From NCBI RefSeq assembly GCF_937871615.1, contig NZ_CALMPA010000013.1:1-64000 (forward strand): DNA of 64,000 nucleotides, read 5' to 3'. Numbering within the stretch: position 1 is the first letter of the stretch; each line of letters starts with the position of its first letter. This document shows positions 27,113-36,940 of this stretch, in pieces. The notes under the pieces are model-generated. The model was not told where the DNA came from. It saw only the letters and a program-made list of their open reading frames with translations, and did not search any database. The translations under genes and the position numbers were made by a program. This stretch comes from an uncultured Sphingomonas sp. (GTDB lineage: Bacteria > Pseudomonadota > Alphaproteobacteria > Sphingomonadales > Sphingomonadaceae).

Positions 27113-27568
27113 TCAATCCGCGCGCCGCCTGAGCAATGCCGATCGTTCGCACTGGCACACCATTTCGCCGCGCTGGTTGATGAGCTGGTGCGTGAAGGTG
27201 ACGATCCCCGCATCGGGGCGCGACCGGCTTTCGCGCAAGGCGAGCACCTCGCTTGTCGCGCGCATCGTATCGCCGATGAACACGGGCTTGGGCATGACGA
27301 GCTTGTCGTAGCCGAGATTGGCGACGAGCGTGCCAAGCGTCGTATCGCCCACCGAGAGCCCCACCATCAGCGCGAAGGTGAAGGTGCCGTTGACGAGGAT
27401 CTGGCCGAATTCGCTTGCCTTCGCCGCCTCCAGATCGAGGTGCAGCGGCTGCGGATTGTGTGTCATGGTCGAGAACAGCAGATTGTCCGTCTCGGTCACG
27501 GTGCGGCGGATCTCATGTTCGATCCGGTCACCGATCTGCCATTCGTCGAACCAGCGCCCGGCCATCAT
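27113..27568 (-). CDS. MaoC-like (R)-specific acyl-CoA hydratase
   Basis: A 151-residue single hot-dog protein of the MaoC family. The signature region reads [13 protein letters not shown], followed by [22 protein letters not shown]. It starts on an ATGA overlap with the preceding GNAT gene and is the last gene of the leucine-degradation operon. The operon lacks a crotonase-type methylglutaconyl-CoA hydratase in this window, so this protein may supply a hydration step, but that is inference. The standard MaoC Asp of the catalytic D-x(4)-H pair is not clearly conserved in this subgroup. Confidence 0.8.
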   Translation of the reverse strand: MMAGRWFDEWQIGDRIEHEIRRTVTETDNLLFSTMTHNPQPLHLDLEAAKASEFGQILVNGTFTFALMVGLSVGDTTLGTLVANLGYDKLVMPKPVFIGDTMRATSEVLALRESRSRPDAGIVTFTHQLINQRGEMVCQCERSALLRRRAD

Positions 27569-28035
27569 GCTTCTCCGTCGAAATGGAATTTGAATCCGGC
27601 ATGGGATTTTTCCCAGCCGCGCTTTTCGTAGAAACGGTGCGCGTCGGCGCGCGTCAGCTTCGAGGTGAGTTGCACCATGCGGCAGTTGCGCGCGCGGCAC
27701 CGCTCTACCGCCCAATCGACAAGTGCGCCGCCCAGCCCCTGGCCGCGCAGGTCGCTGGCGATCCGCACCGCCTCGATCTGCCCGCGCCAGGCCCCCTTGA
27801 ATGAAAGGCCGGGGAGGTAGCTCAACTGGAGCGTGCCGATGATGCGCCCGCCCAGTTCGGCGACGATCAGCTCCTGATTCGGATCGGCCGCGATCGCGTC
27901 GAACGCCGCGAGATAGCCCGCGTCGAGCGGCAGCGACGCATCCTCGCGCCCCGCGCCGTTCACGTCATCGGCGAGCAGCGCGACGATCGCGGGCAGGTCC
28001 GCCATGGTGGCGACGCGAGGGGCAAGGCCGCTCAC
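27565..28035 (-). CDS. GNAT family N-acetyltransferase
   Basis: A 156-residue GNAT with the acetyl-CoA motif [10 protein letters not shown] and the preceding beta strand GQIEAVRIA. The ending [21 protein letters not shown] is standard. It resembles GNATs annotated with PanM-like or 'aromatic' targets, but the substrate is unknown. It overlaps mccA (GTGA) upstream and maoC (ATGA) downstream, so it is translated with them. Confidence 0.87.
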   Translation of the reverse strand: MSGLAPRVATMADLPAIVALLADDVNGAGREDASLPLDAGYLAAFDAIAADPNQELIVAELGGRIIGTLQLSYLPGLSFKGAWRGQIEAVRIASDLRGQGLGGALVDWAVERCRARNCRMVQLTSKLTRADAHRFYEKRGWEKSHAGFKFHFDGEA

Positions 28036-29942
28036 CCTTCCGCCCGCTCGATCCGCGCGAGCAGCGCGCCTTCGCTCACCTGTCCGCCGGTGGTGGCGTC
28101 GAGTTCGGCGACCGTCCCGTCGAACGGCGCGACGAGCGAATGCTCCATCTTCATCGCCTCCAGCGTGACGAGCTTCTGCCCCTTGGCGACGGTATCGCCC
28201 GCCGCGACCTCCACCGCGATGATGCGACCGGGCATGGGGGAGAGGATCGCGCCGTCGGCGGCGGTGCCGCTGGCAGCGCCCGATGCTCGTGGCAATTCGA
28301 TCACGAATGCTGCACCGTCTTCGAAATAGGTGCGCCGTGGTCCGTCAATCACTGACACCCGAACGCTGTCGTGCCAAAGGGCTTCGTCGCCCACTTCGAC
28401 TGTTTTTGGTTCCCCATCGACGCGCAGCCTCACCGCGCGCTGCTGGGGCGCGTTCAGACGAAAGCCGAACCGTGCCTGGACAAACTCCCGCGCCGGATTG
28501 TCCCATCCGCCCGGCATGGAATCATCATCGAACGCAAGGTCGTCCGCCGCATATTGCAGCAGGTCGTCCGAAGGCTGTGGTGCCGCGATCAGGCTATCCT
28601 GATGGTCGGCGATGAACGCGGTGGTGATATGGCCTTGCGCGAACTCCTGCCTGTCGAGGAGCCGCGCGAGAAACCAGGCGTTGGTCTTCACAGGCTCGCA
28701 CTCGACTTCACGGCACGCGGTTGAAAGCTCGCTGATCGCTTCAGCGCGGGTTTCCGCCCAGCAGACCAGCTTGGCGATCATCGGATCGTAGAAGGTCGAG
28801 ATCATGTCCCGTTCCTCAACCCCGGTTTCGATCCGCGCATCACCCGGCAAGGCAAGGTGATCCAGTCGCCCGGTCGACGGCAGAAACCCCTTCGCCGGAT
28901 CTTCCGCATAGAGCCGCGCTTCCATCGCCCAGCCGTTGATCGACAATTCCTCCTGCCGCTTGGGCAGCGGCTCGCCACTCGCCACGCGGAGTTGCCATTC
29001 GACCAGATCGACGCCGGTGATCTCCTCTGTCACCGGGTGCTCCACCTGGAGCCGTGTGTTCATCTCCATGAACCAGATGCGGTCGGCGCGCAGGCCCTCG
29101 CTTGCGTCGGCGATGAACTCGATCGTGCCCGCGCCGAGATAATCCACCGCGCGCGCCGCCTGCACCGCCGCCGCGCAGATCGCCGCGCGGGTGTCCGCGT
29201 CCATGCCCGGCGCGGGGGCTTCCTCGATCACCTTCTGGTGGCGGCGCTGGAGCGAGCAATCGCGCTCGAACAGATGGACGACATTGCCGTGGGTGTCGCC
29301 GAACACCTGCACCTCGATATGGCGTGGGCTGAGGATGTATTTTTCCAGCAGTACGCGATCGTCGCCGAACGAGGATGCCGCCTCGCGCTGGCAGGAGAGG
29401 AGCGCATCGGCGAATTCCTCGGTCCGCTCGACGCGGCGCATTCCCTTGCCGCCGCCGCCCGCCACCGCCTTGATGAGCACGGGATAGCCGATCGCGTCGG
29501 CCTCCGCCCGGAGCCGCTCGGGCGACTGATCCTCGCCGAGATAGCCCGGCGTAGTCGGCACGCCCGCTTCCTGCATCAGCTTCTTGGCGGCATCTTTCAG
29601 CCCCATCGCGCGGATGCTGGCGGGTTTGGGGCCGACCCAGATCAGCCCCGCGTCGATCACCGCGGCTGCGAAATCCGTGTTTTCGGAAAGGAAGCCATAG
29701 CCGGGGTGGATGGCCTGTGCGCCCGTCGCCAGCGCGGCGGCGATGATCCGTTCGCCGACCAGATAGCTTTCGCGCGCCGGCGATGGGCCGATATGCACCG
29801 CCTCGTCCGCCTGGCGCACGTGCAGCGCGTTCGCATCGGCATCGGAATGGACCGCGACGGTGCGGATGCCCATCGCGCGCGCGGTGCGGATGATGCGGCA
29901 GGCGATCTCGCCGCGATTGGCGATCAGGAGCGAGGTTATCAT
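28032..29942 (-). CDS. mccA: 3-methylcrotonyl-CoA carboxylase, biotin-carrying alpha subunit
   Basis: ATP-dependent carboxylation of biotin for 3-methylcrotonyl-CoA carboxylase in leucine breakdown (LiuD). Biotin carboxylase part: IANRGEIACR at the N-terminus, ATP-grasp loop KAVAGGGGKGMR, EMNTRLQVEHPVTE. A long linker leads to the C-terminal biotinyl domain with EAMKMEH, where Lys is biotinylated. 636 residues. The start at 29942 forms an ATGA overlap with the preceding gene. The assignment to MCC rather than propionyl-CoA carboxylase rests on the neighbouring mccB and ivd. Confidence 0.92.
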   Translation of the reverse strand: MITSLLIANRGEIACRIIRTARAMGIRTVAVHSDADANALHVRQADEAVHIGPSPARESYLVGERIIAAALATGAQAIHPGYGFLSENTDFAAAVIDAGLIWVGPKPASIRAMGLKDAAKKLMQEAGVPTTPGYLGEDQSPERLRAEADAIGYPVLIKAVAGGGGKGMRRVERTEEFADALLSCQREAASSFGDDRVLLEKYILSPRHIEVQVFGDTHGNVVHLFERDCSLQRRHQKVIEEAPAPGMDADTRAAICAAAVQAARAVDYLGAGTIEFIADASEGLRADRIWFMEMNTRLQVEHPVTEEITGVDLVEWQLRVASGEPLPKRQEELSINGWAMEARLYAEDPAKGFLPSTGRLDHLALPGDARIETGVEERDMISTFYDPMIAKLVCWAETRAEAISELSTACREVECEPVKTNAWFLARLLDRQEFAQGHITTAFIADHQDSLIAAPQPSDDLLQYAADDLAFDDDSMPGGWDNPAREFVQARFGFRLNAPQQRAVRLRVDGEPKTVEVGDEALWHDSVRVSVIDGPRRTYFEDGAAFVIELPRASGAASGTAADGAILSPMPGRIIAVEVAAGDTVAKGQKLVTLEAMKMEHSLVAPFDGTVAELDATTGGQVSEGALLARIERAEG

Positions 29943-30415
29943 GCGGCGGGGCATCCTGTTGTCCGCTGGGTCCAGGTGATGTTGAAGATCTTCCACTGGC
30001 CGCCCTCGCGCACGAGATCGAAATGATCGACCCCGCAGTGCGCGACCTTGCCGTCGACCGTCGCGACATAGTCGCTCCAGATCATCGCGATATCGCCGTC
30101 GATCTCGACCGCCGGATTGGTGAGCCGCTCCACGAAAGGCGGGCCGCTGTCCGCGATGCCGCCGACGAACTGCTGCCAGGTCAGGTGGCGATAGGCGCGC
30201 GTGCCGTCAGCCTTCTCCACCACCGCCTGCGCCGCGCCGTCGGGGCGAAAAAAGCTGAGCGCCCTTGCCTTGTCGCGCGCGGTGAGCGCCCGGAACAGAT
30301 TGTCAGCGACGGCGAGCACCTCCTGTTCCTCGGCGGGCGGGGGCAGCGCGGTGCCCTTCACGATCGGGGCGACGGGGGTGATCTGGAGCAGCAGGGCAAG
30401 GAGCGGCGCGATCAT
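29939..30415 (-). CDS. Secreted NTF2-like (SnoaL/DUF4440-type) protein
   Basis: A 158-residue protein with a hydrophobic leader MIAPLLALLLQITPV and a cone-fold NTF2-like domain: LFRALTARDKARALSFF, AMIWSDYVATVDGKVAHCGVD and WKIFNITWTQRTTGCP. The domain is common in small binding or isomerase proteins; no catalytic role can be assigned. It lies between mccB and mccA, with its stop overlapping the mccA start. An exported protein in a cytoplasmic carboxylase operon is unusual. Confidence 0.72.
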   Translation of the reverse strand: MIAPLLALLLQITPVAPIVKGTALPPPAEEQEVLAVADNLFRALTARDKARALSFFRPDGAAQAVVEKADGTRAYRHLTWQQFVGGIADSGPPFVERLTNPAVEIDGDIAMIWSDYVATVDGKVAHCGVDHFDLVREGGQWKIFNITWTQRTTGCPAA

Positions 30416-30426
30416 GGTTTGTCCAA

Positions 30427-32028
30427 TCACATGCGGAACACGCCGAAGCGCGGGGCTTCGGGGATCGGGGCGTTGAGCGTCGCGGCGAGCGCGAGGCCGA
30501 GCACGTCGCGGGTCTGCGCCGGATCGACGATCCCGTCGTCCCACAAGCGCGCGGTGGCGTGCCAGGGATTGCCCTCATCCTCGTAACGCTGGCGGATCGG
30601 CGCCTTGAAGCCTTCCGCCTCCTCGGGCGACCATTTGTCGGCGTCGCGGTGGACGGTGGCGAGCACGCTCGCCGCCTGCTCGCCGCCCATCACGCTGATC
30701 CGGCTGTTCGGCCAGGTGAACAGGAAACGCGGCGAATAGGCGCGCCCGCACATGCCGTAATTGCCAGCACCAAAGCTGCCGCCGATCAGGATCGTGATCT
30801 TGGGCACGGTGGCGGTGGCGACGGCGGTGACGAGTTTCGCGCCATGCTTGGCGATCCCTTCCGCCTCATATTTGCCGCCGACCATGAAGCCGGAGATATT
30901 CTGGAGGAACAGGAGGGGCACGCGCCGCTGGCACGCCAGTTCGATGAAATGCGCGCCCTTCTGCGCGGATTCGCTGAACAGCACGCCGTTGTTGGCGAGG
31001 ATCGCGACCGGCATCCCCCAGATGTGCGCGAAGCCGCAGACGAGGCTGGAGCCATAGAGCGCCTTGAACTCGTGGAACTCCGATGCGTCCACCAGCCGCG
31101 CGATCACCTCATGCACGTCATAAGGCGCGCGCACGTCCTGCGGCACGATCCCGTACAATTCCTCCGCCGCGAATTTCGGCGGGCGAGGGCTGCGCTGGTT
31201 GATGCTCGCGGGCGCCTGTGGCTGGAGCGTGGAGACGATATCGCGCACGATCGTCAGCGCATGTTCGTCATTTTCCGCGACATGATCGACCACGCCGGAT
31301 TTGCGGCCATGCGTATCCGCCCCGCCCAGTTCCTCGGCGGAGATTTCTTCGCCCGTCGCCGCCTTCACCAATGGCGGCCCGGCGAGGAAGATCGTGCCCT
31401 GATTGCGCACGATCACCGTTTCGTCCGACATGGCGGGCACATATGCGCCCCCGGCGGTGCAACTGCCCATCACGCAGGCGATCTGGGGAATGCCCTTCGC
31501 CGACATGTTCGCCTGGTTGAAGAAGATGCGCCCGAAATGCTCGCGATCGGGGAACACCTCGGCCTGGTGGGGCAGGTTCGCCCCGCCCGAATCGACGAGA
31601 TAGATACACGGCAGCCGATTCTCCTCGGCGATCTCCTGCGCGCGCAGATGCTTCTTCACGGTGAGGGGATAATAAGTGCCGCCCTTCACGGTCGCATCGT
31701 TGCACACGATCATGCACTGGCGGCCCGAAACACGGCCGATGCCCGCGATTATTCCCGCGCCGGGCACTTCGCCGCCGTACAGATCGTTGGCGGCAAGCTG
31801 GCCGATCTCAAGGAACGGCGAGCCGGGATCGAGCAGCCGCTCGACGCGATCGCGGGGCAAGAGCTTGCCGCGCGCGGTGTGGCGCTCGCGGCTCTTGTCG
31901 TTGCCGCCGAGCGCGGCTTTCGCCACATCGCCGCGCAATTTCTCCGCCAGGGCGCGATTATGCGCCGCATTGGCGCGGAAATCGGCGCTCTCCGGCGACA
32001 ATCTGGTGTCGAGGACGGGGGCGCTCAC
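30427..32028 (-). CDS. mccB: 3-methylcrotonyl-CoA carboxylase, carboxyltransferase beta subunit
   Basis: Transfers carboxyl from biotin to 3-methylcrotonyl-CoA (LiuB). 533 residues with two crotonase-like halves. Motifs: [35 protein letters not shown], the oxyanion region [13 protein letters not shown], and C-terminal [17 protein letters not shown] typical of MCC beta subunits. GTG start on a GTGA overlap with ivd. It acts with MccA as a heteromultimer in the cytoplasm. Confidence 0.94.
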   Translation of the reverse strand: MSAPVLDTRLSPESADFRANAAHNRALAEKLRGDVAKAALGGNDKSRERHTARGKLLPRDRVERLLDPGSPFLEIGQLAANDLYGGEVPGAGIIAGIGRVSGRQCMIVCNDATVKGGTYYPLTVKKHLRAQEIAEENRLPCIYLVDSGGANLPHQAEVFPDREHFGRIFFNQANMSAKGIPQIACVMGSCTAGGAYVPAMSDETVIVRNQGTIFLAGPPLVKAATGEEISAEELGGADTHGRKSGVVDHVAENDEHALTIVRDIVSTLQPQAPASINQRSPRPPKFAAEELYGIVPQDVRAPYDVHEVIARLVDASEFHEFKALYGSSLVCGFAHIWGMPVAILANNGVLFSESAQKGAHFIELACQRRVPLLFLQNISGFMVGGKYEAEGIAKHGAKLVTAVATATVPKITILIGGSFGAGNYGMCGRAYSPRFLFTWPNSRISVMGGEQAASVLATVHRDADKWSPEEAEGFKAPIRQRYEDEGNPWHATARLWDDGIVDPAQTRDVLGLALAATLNAPIPEAPRFGVFRM

Positions 32029-33176
32029 GCCGCCCCCACCAGTTCGCGGCCCACCAGCATCCGGCGAATCTCGTTCGTGCCGGCGCCGATATCGAGCAGC
32101 TTGGCGTCGCGCCAGTATCGCTCGACCGGCCAGTCCTTGGTATAACCCGCGCCGCCCAGCGCCTGGATCGCTTCGCCCGCCACCTTCACCGCGCTTTCGG
32201 ACGCGAGCAGGATCGCGCCCGCCGCGTCGAACCGGGTGGTGCGCCCGGCGTCACACGCCTTCGCCACGGCATAGACATAGGCGCGCGCCGAATTGAGCGC
32301 GACATACATGTCCGCCACCTTGGCCTGCATCAGCTGGAAGCTGCCGATGGCTTTGCCGAACTGCTGGCGCTCGCGCACATAAGGCAGGACGACATCGAGG
32401 CACGCCTGCATGATGCCGAGCTGGATGCCGGAAAGCACGACGCGTTCGTAATCGAGGCCGCTCATCAGCACGCCCACGCCGCCGTTCTCCGGCCCCATCA
32501 CATTCTCGTCGGGCACGAAGCAATCGTCGAACAATAGTTCCGCGGTCGGCGAGCCGCGCATCCCCAGCTTGTCGATCTTCTGCCCGATGCCGAAACCGGC
32601 GAAATCCTTCTCGATCAGAAAGGCGGTGATCCCGCGCGATCCCGCGTCGGGCGTGGATTTGGCATAGACGACCAGCGTGTCGGCATAAGCGGCGTTGGTG
32701 ATCCAGAATTTGGTGCCGTTGAGCCGCCACCCGCCGTCGACGCGATCCGCGCGCAGCTTCATCGACACCACGTCCGATCCGGCGGACGCCTCCGACATGG
32801 CGAGGCTGCCGACATGCTCGCCCGAAACGAGCCTGGGCAGATATTTCGCTTTCTGTTCGGGATTGCCCCAGCGGCGGATCTGATTGACGCACAGATTGGA
32901 ATGGGCGCCATAGGAAAGGCCGATCGACGCGGAGGCGCGGCTCACTTCCTCGACGGCGACGACATGATCGAGATAGCCGAGCGCCAGCCCGCCATATTCC
33001 TCCTCCACCGTGATGCCATGCAGGCCCAGCGCCCCCATCTCGGGCCACAGGTGGCGCGGGAAGCTGTCATCGCGGTCGATCTCGGCGGCGATCGGGGCGA
33101 TCCGGTCGGCGGCGAAGCGCCGCGTCGTCTCACGGATCATGTCGGCGGTCTCGCCGAGTGAATGCAGGTCGTCCAC
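32025..33176 (-). CDS. ivd: Isovaleryl-CoA dehydrogenase
   Basis: FAD-dependent oxidation of isovaleryl-CoA to 3-methylcrotonyl-CoA (LiuA), first gene of the operon. 383 residues. Acyl-CoA dehydrogenase signatures: [31 protein letters not shown], and near the C-terminus [21 protein letters not shown]. The catalytic base in this subfamily is an internal Glu in the region YGLxxxxE/ARxYVYA and not the usual C-terminal Glu; it is not assigned with certainty here. GTG start with GAGGAAA ribosome-binding site. Divergent from the LysR gene. Confidence 0.92.
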   Translation of the reverse strand: MDDLHSLGETADMIRETTRRFAADRIAPIAAEIDRDDSFPRHLWPEMGALGLHGITVEEEYGGLALGYLDHVVAVEEVSRASASIGLSYGAHSNLCVNQIRRWGNPEQKAKYLPRLVSGEHVGSLAMSEASAGSDVVSMKLRADRVDGGWRLNGTKFWITNAAYADTLVVYAKSTPDAGSRGITAFLIEKDFAGFGIGQKIDKLGMRGSPTAELLFDDCFVPDENVMGPENGGVGVLMSGLDYERVVLSGIQLGIMQACLDVVLPYVRERQQFGKAIGSFQLMQAKVADMYVALNSARAYVYAVAKACDAGRTTRFDAAGAILLASESAVKVAGEAIQALGGAGYTKDWPVERYWRDAKLLDIGAGTNEIRRMLVGRELVGAA

Positions 33177-33180
33177 CGTC

Positions 33181-33234
33181 TTTCCTCTCGCCTTGAATAT
33201 GGCCTGTTTAGCGGCCCGGTGACCGCGAGGAAAA
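33181..33234. promoter_or_regulatory. Divergent control region between ivd and the LysR gene
   Basis: The 84-base intergenic space holds an inverted repeat, TTTCCTC at 33181-33187 and GAGGAAA at 33227-33233, either side of AT-richer sequence. The left arm also contains the ivd ribosome-binding site on the minus strand. It is a candidate operator for the LysR protein. Confidence 0.35.
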
Positions 33235-33260
33235 TTGAAACGGCGCGCGGCATATCATAG

Positions 33261-34124
33261 ATGGCGCCTATGATTGACCGCTATCTGCTGCGTTATTTCC
33301 TTGCGGTGATCGACCAGGGCAATTTCTCGCGCGCCGCCGCCGCGTGTAATGTGTCGCAACCGACGCTCTCCGCCGGAATCGCCAAGCTGGAGGCGTCGCT
33401 CGGGCGGCAATTGTTCTCCCGCACCAACCGTCGCGTGGAACTGACCGAGGCCGGCGCGCGGCTCGTCGCCCGCGCGCGGCGGATCGAGGCGGAGTTTGCG
33501 CTGGCCGAGCGCGAGGCGGGGGCGGCGCGGGTCGCGGGGCGCTTGCGGATCGGGGTGCTGGCGAGCGCGCCGACGCGGTGGATCGCGGCGTTCGTCGCGT
33601 CGCTGCCGCGTGATGGCGATGAGGTGGAGTTGGTCGAGGGACGTGAGCGTGAGCTGGTCGATCGCCTGACGCGCGGGCGGATTGACGTGGCGCTGGGCAT
33701 CCTGCGCGGCAACCCGCGCTTCGCGGGGGTGTCGATCCTGCGCGAACCCTATCTGATGGCGCTATCCGCCGCGCATCCGCTGAGCGGGCGCGACGAGATC
33801 GCCGCCGAGGAGCTGGTGGATGAGCCGATGATCGTGCGCCGGCATTGCGAGTTGCTCGGTGAGACGAGCCGGCATTTCACCGCGCGCGGGGTGCGCCCGT
33901 TCTTTCCCGCGCGCACCACCAGCGACGATCGCGCGCACGCGCTGGTTGCCGCCGGGCTGGGGGTAACCGTGGCTCCGGCCTCGTTCGGGGGCGAGGGGGT
34001 GACGATGCGCCCGCTCACCGAGTTCGATCATGTGCGCGAACTCGGGCTGCTCGCCGCCGATGCCGCGTTGCTCGCGCATCCGCTGGCCCGGCGGCTGGCG
34101 GCGGCGGTGGAGAGCGGGCGCTGA
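33261..34124 (+). CDS. LysR family transcriptional regulator
   Basis: 287 residues. N-terminal winged helix-turn-helix: LLRYFLAVIDQGNFSRAAAACNVSQPTLSAGI is the classic LysR DNA-binding segment (given here as a single motif around residues 8-40: key elements FLAVID, FSRAAA, VSQPTLS). The C-terminal effector-binding domain begins near residue 90. Its position opposite the leucine operon suggests that it controls it. An ATG at 33270 is an alternative start. Confidence 0.88.
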   Translation: MAPMIDRYLLRYFLAVIDQGNFSRAAAACNVSQPTLSAGIAKLEASLGRQLFSRTNRRVELTEAGARLVARARRIEAEFALAEREAGAARVAGRLRIGVLASAPTRWIAAFVASLPRDGDEVELVEGRERELVDRLTRGRIDVALGILRGNPRFAGVSILREPYLMALSAAHPLSGRDEIAAEELVDEPMIVRRHCELLGETSRHFTARGVRPFFPARTTSDDRAHALVAAGLGVTVAPASFGGEGVTMRPLTEFDHVRELGLLAADAALLAHPLARRLAAAVESGR

Positions 34125-34137
34125 CGGGCGGTCCGGG

Positions 34138-34824
34138 TCAGCCGATATCGCTCTGCGCGATCGGCACGATCTTGATCTCGACGCGGCGATTCTGCGCGCG
34201 GCCTTCCTCGGTCTCGTTCGATGCGATCGGCTGGGTCATGCCAAAGCCGCGAGTCGCGACGCGCGCCGCCTGCACCCCGCGCGATTCGAGATAGAGCGCC
34301 ACCGCCGCCGCGCGCCGCTCGGACAGGCCCTGGTTGTACGTGGCGCTGCCGGTCGAATCGGTGTGGCCGTACACGTCGACATAGGTGCGGCTGTTCTGCG
34401 GATCGGAAAGCACGCCGGCCACCTTGTCGAGCGTCTGCTGGAACCGCGGCTCGACCATTGCGCTGTTATGCGCGAAATTCACGCCCGACGGGATATTGAG
34501 CAACAGATCGTCGCCCTGGCGGATCACCTGCACGTCGGTGCCGGCGGTGCGCTGGCGCAATTCGCGCTCCTGCTTGTCCATATAGGCGCCGATCGCCGCC
34601 CCCGCGACGCCGCCGATCCCGGCGCCGACGATCTTTTCCGTGCGATCATGGCGACCGCCTACGAGATCGCCGAGCAGATAGCCGCCGAGCGCGCCGCCGA
34701 TGCCGCCGATCGCGGTTTTGGAAAGGCGCTGCTGGCCGGTCTCGGGATCGGTGGTGCAGGCGGCGGTCGTCATGGCTAGCGCGGCCAGCGCGGCACCGGC
34801 GGCGATTTTCGAACGAAAAGTCAT
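34138..34824 (-). CDS. OmpA family lipoprotein with glycine-zipper segment
   Basis: 228 residues. Lipoprotein signal peptide with lipobox LAMTTAAC. A glycine-zipper hairpin (TAIGGIGGALGGYLLGDLVGG and GAGIGGVAGAAIGAYM, each under 25 residues) is followed by a complete OmpA-like domain: GHTDSTGSATYNQGLSERRA and NRRVEIKIVP. It would anchor in the outer membrane by lipid and bind peptidoglycan (YiaD type). The ATG at 34824 follows AAGGGAG at good distance; the ATG three bases upstream is closer to it than usual. Confidence 0.9.
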   Translation of the reverse strand: MTFRSKIAAGAALAALAMTTAACTTDPETGQQRLSKTAIGGIGGALGGYLLGDLVGGRHDRTEKIVGAGIGGVAGAAIGAYMDKQERELRQRTAGTDVQVIRQGDDLLLNIPSGVNFAHNSAMVEPRFQQTLDKVAGVLSDPQNSRTYVDVYGHTDSTGSATYNQGLSERRAAAVALYLESRGVQAARVATRGFGMTQPIASNETEEGRAQNRRVEIKIVPIAQSDIG

Positions 34825-34957
34825 CATGCTCCCTTGTGCCTTCGTATTTCGCGGGATGAAACCACGCATCCGGCGCCTTGTTCCGCCTTCGTGATGAACC
34901 GGGGATGACAACAACGGTTGTCGTCGCGGCCTTTTGCCGTCAAGAGATGCGGCGATC

Positions 34958-36253
34958 ATGTTACCGCCGTTCCCCTGGATCGACGTCCTTATCATCCTTG
35001 CGCTGGTGGCGCTCAACGGCGTTTTCGCGATGAGCGAACTGGCGATCGTCTCCGCGCGCAAGGCGCGGCTGGAAGCGATGGCGCGCACGGGCAAGCGTGG
35101 CGCGCGCGCCGCCGCCGCGCTTGCCAATGACCCCGGCAAGTTCCTGTCCACAGTGCAGATCGGCATCACGCTGATCGGCGTGCTGGCGGGCGCCTATTCG
35201 GGCGCGAGCCTCGGCCACCCCACCGCCGCGCGGCTGGAGGCGATGGGGCTGGGCCACCATCTGGCGGAAAGCGCCGGATTCGCGCTGGTGATCGGCCTCA
35301 CCACCTTCGCCTCGCTGATCGTCGGCGAACTGGTGCCGAAGCAGATCGCGCTGCGCTCGCCCGAGCCGATCGCCGCGATCGTCGCGGTGCCAATGATGTG
35401 GCTCGCGGTGGCCGCCAAGCCGATCGTGTGGCTGCTCGATTCGACCAGCGGGCTCGTCTTCAGGCTGCTGCGCCTGAACCGGGAGAGCGAGGATCAGGTG
35501 ACGGCGGAGGAACTTCACCTGATCGTGGCGGAGGCATCCAAATCAGGCGTGATCGAGGAACATGAACGCTCGATCATCTCCGGCGTGGTGCGGCTGGCGG
35601 ATCGCCCGGTGCGCGAGGTGATGACGCCGCGCACCGAGGTCGATTGGCTCGATGTCGGGCTGGATGACGCGGGCATCCGGGCGCGGCTGCTCGCCAATTC
35701 ACACAGCCGGTTGCCCGTGGCGGAAGGGTCAATCGACGCGGTGATCGGCGTGGTGCAATCGCGCGACATCGCCGCTGCGCTGTTCCGTGGCGAGACGCTC
35801 GATCTGGCGAAGCTGGTGCGCAAGGCGCCGGTGGTGATCGACCAGATCGACGCGATGGACGCGCTCGACGCGTTGCGCCGGGCAGAGGTGCCGATGGCGC
35901 TGATCCACGACGAATATGGGCATTTCGAGGGGATCGTCACACCCGCCAATCTGCTCGCCGCGATCGCCGGGGAGTTTGTTTCGGATGCGGATGGGGAGGA
36001 TGGCCCCTCGATCGTCGAGCGCGAGGATGGCTCGCTGCTCGTTGCCGGCACGATGGCGGCGGACGTGCTGGCCGAGCGGCTCGGCATAGATCTGCCCGAA
36101 GACCGCGATTACGCCACCGTGGCCGGGCTGGTGCTCGCCGCGCTTCGGCACCTGCCGACGGAGGGCGAGAGCTTCGTCGAACAGGGCTGGCGCTTCGAGG
36201 TGGTCGATCTCGACGGGCGGCGCATCGACAAGCTGCTGCTGAGCCCGGTCTGA
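34958..36253 (+). CDS. CNNM/CBS-domain membrane protein (hemolysin C / CorC-like)
   Basis: 431 residues. An N-terminal CNNM (DUF21) membrane domain with four hydrophobic segments and the motif GVFAMSELAIVSARKARLE. Then a pair of CBS domains (about 200-330, REVMTPRTEVDWL and VPMALIHDEYGHFEGIVT), and a C-terminal CorC_HlyC transporter-associated domain. Family members are linked to Mg2+/Co2+ efflux or homeostasis. The ATG at 34958 is preferred to an in-frame TTG eight codons upstream. Confidence 0.88.
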   Translation: MLPPFPWIDVLIILALVALNGVFAMSELAIVSARKARLEAMARTGKRGARAAAALANDPGKFLSTVQIGITLIGVLAGAYSGASLGHPTAARLEAMGLGHHLAESAGFALVIGLTTFASLIVGELVPKQIALRSPEPIAAIVAVPMMWLAVAAKPIVWLLDSTSGLVFRLLRLNRESEDQVTAEELHLIVAEASKSGVIEEHERSIISGVVRLADRPVREVMTPRTEVDWLDVGLDDAGIRARLLANSHSRLPVAEGSIDAVIGVVQSRDIAAALFRGETLDLAKLVRKAPVVIDQIDAMDALDALRRAEVPMALIHDEYGHFEGIVTPANLLAAIAGEFVSDADGEDGPSIVEREDGSLLVAGTMAADVLAERLGIDLPEDRDYATVAGLVLAALRHLPTEGESFVEQGWRFEVVDLDGRRIDKLLLSPV

Positions 36254-36261
36254 TCCCCTGC

Positions 36262-36912
36262 CTAACCCGCGGTACGTGCGCGGATCGCCGCGAACGCGGC
36301 CTCCATCTCGTCGATCGAGCGCCGCGCGACCGGATGAAGCAGCGCGCGCGCGAAATAGTTCGCGACATGCCCGCGTTCGGTGACCGCCGCCCAGGTGGCC
36401 GCGACGGGATCAATCAGCCGCGCAAGACCAAGCACCGGCACCAGCGCGCAATCGGCGAGCGTGGCGCTGGCGCCGGGGCCGGCGGGGATCAGCCGATCAA
36501 GCGCATCCAGCCCGAGCGCGATCGTCGCGCGGGCGGCGGCGACAACCTCGGGCGCATCGCCACGACGGAAGACGATATGCGCCATGATCGGCCGCAGCCC
36601 GACCGCGATTTCGCCCACCGCCAGCGCCTCCAGCTCACGCGCGCGGGCGCGCGCCAGCGGATTACCGGGCAACAGCGCCGGCCCATCGAGCGCATCATCA
36701 ATATAGCCGGTGATCGCGGCCGATTCGCACAGATGCTCGCCGCTATCCATTTCGAGCACGGGAACGCGCCCCATCGGGCTGATCGCGCGAAATTCGCTGG
36801 ATTGCATACCCCCGCCGGGTGGCGGCAGCACGGCGATCTCATGCCCTTTGGTGCGGGCCGCCATCAGCACGCGCTGGACGAAGGGAGAGGCGAGCGAACC
36901 GTAGATATGCAT
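36262..36912 (-). CDS. Glutathione S-transferase family protein
   Basis: 216 residues with an N-terminal thioredoxin-like domain (IYGSLASPFVQRVLMAARTKG, then GRVPVLEMDSGEHLCESAAI, where the cis-Pro and the Glu-Ser glutathione contacts are visible) and an alpha-helical C-terminal domain. A Ser or Tyr at the N-terminal active site is plausible (YGS). The substrate is unknown. Convergent with the CNNM gene (eight bases between stops). Confidence 0.86.
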   Translation of the reverse strand: MHIYGSLASPFVQRVLMAARTKGHEIAVLPPPGGGMQSSEFRAISPMGRVPVLEMDSGEHLCESAAITGYIDDALDGPALLPGNPLARARARELEALAVGEIAVGLRPIMAHIVFRRGDAPEVVAAARATIALGLDALDRLIPAGPGASATLADCALVPVLGLARLIDPVAATWAAVTERGHVANYFARALLHPVARRSIDEMEAAFAAIRARTAG

Positions 36913-36940
36913 ATCTTCTCCTTCCCTCCGCCCGGCCGGG

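Noticed and set aside
34907-34922. Short inverted repeat GACAAC/GTTGTC between the OmpA lipoprotein and CNNM genes
   Set aside because: Six-base arms (nine with a wobble) in a divergent region; could be an operator, but nothing else supports it.
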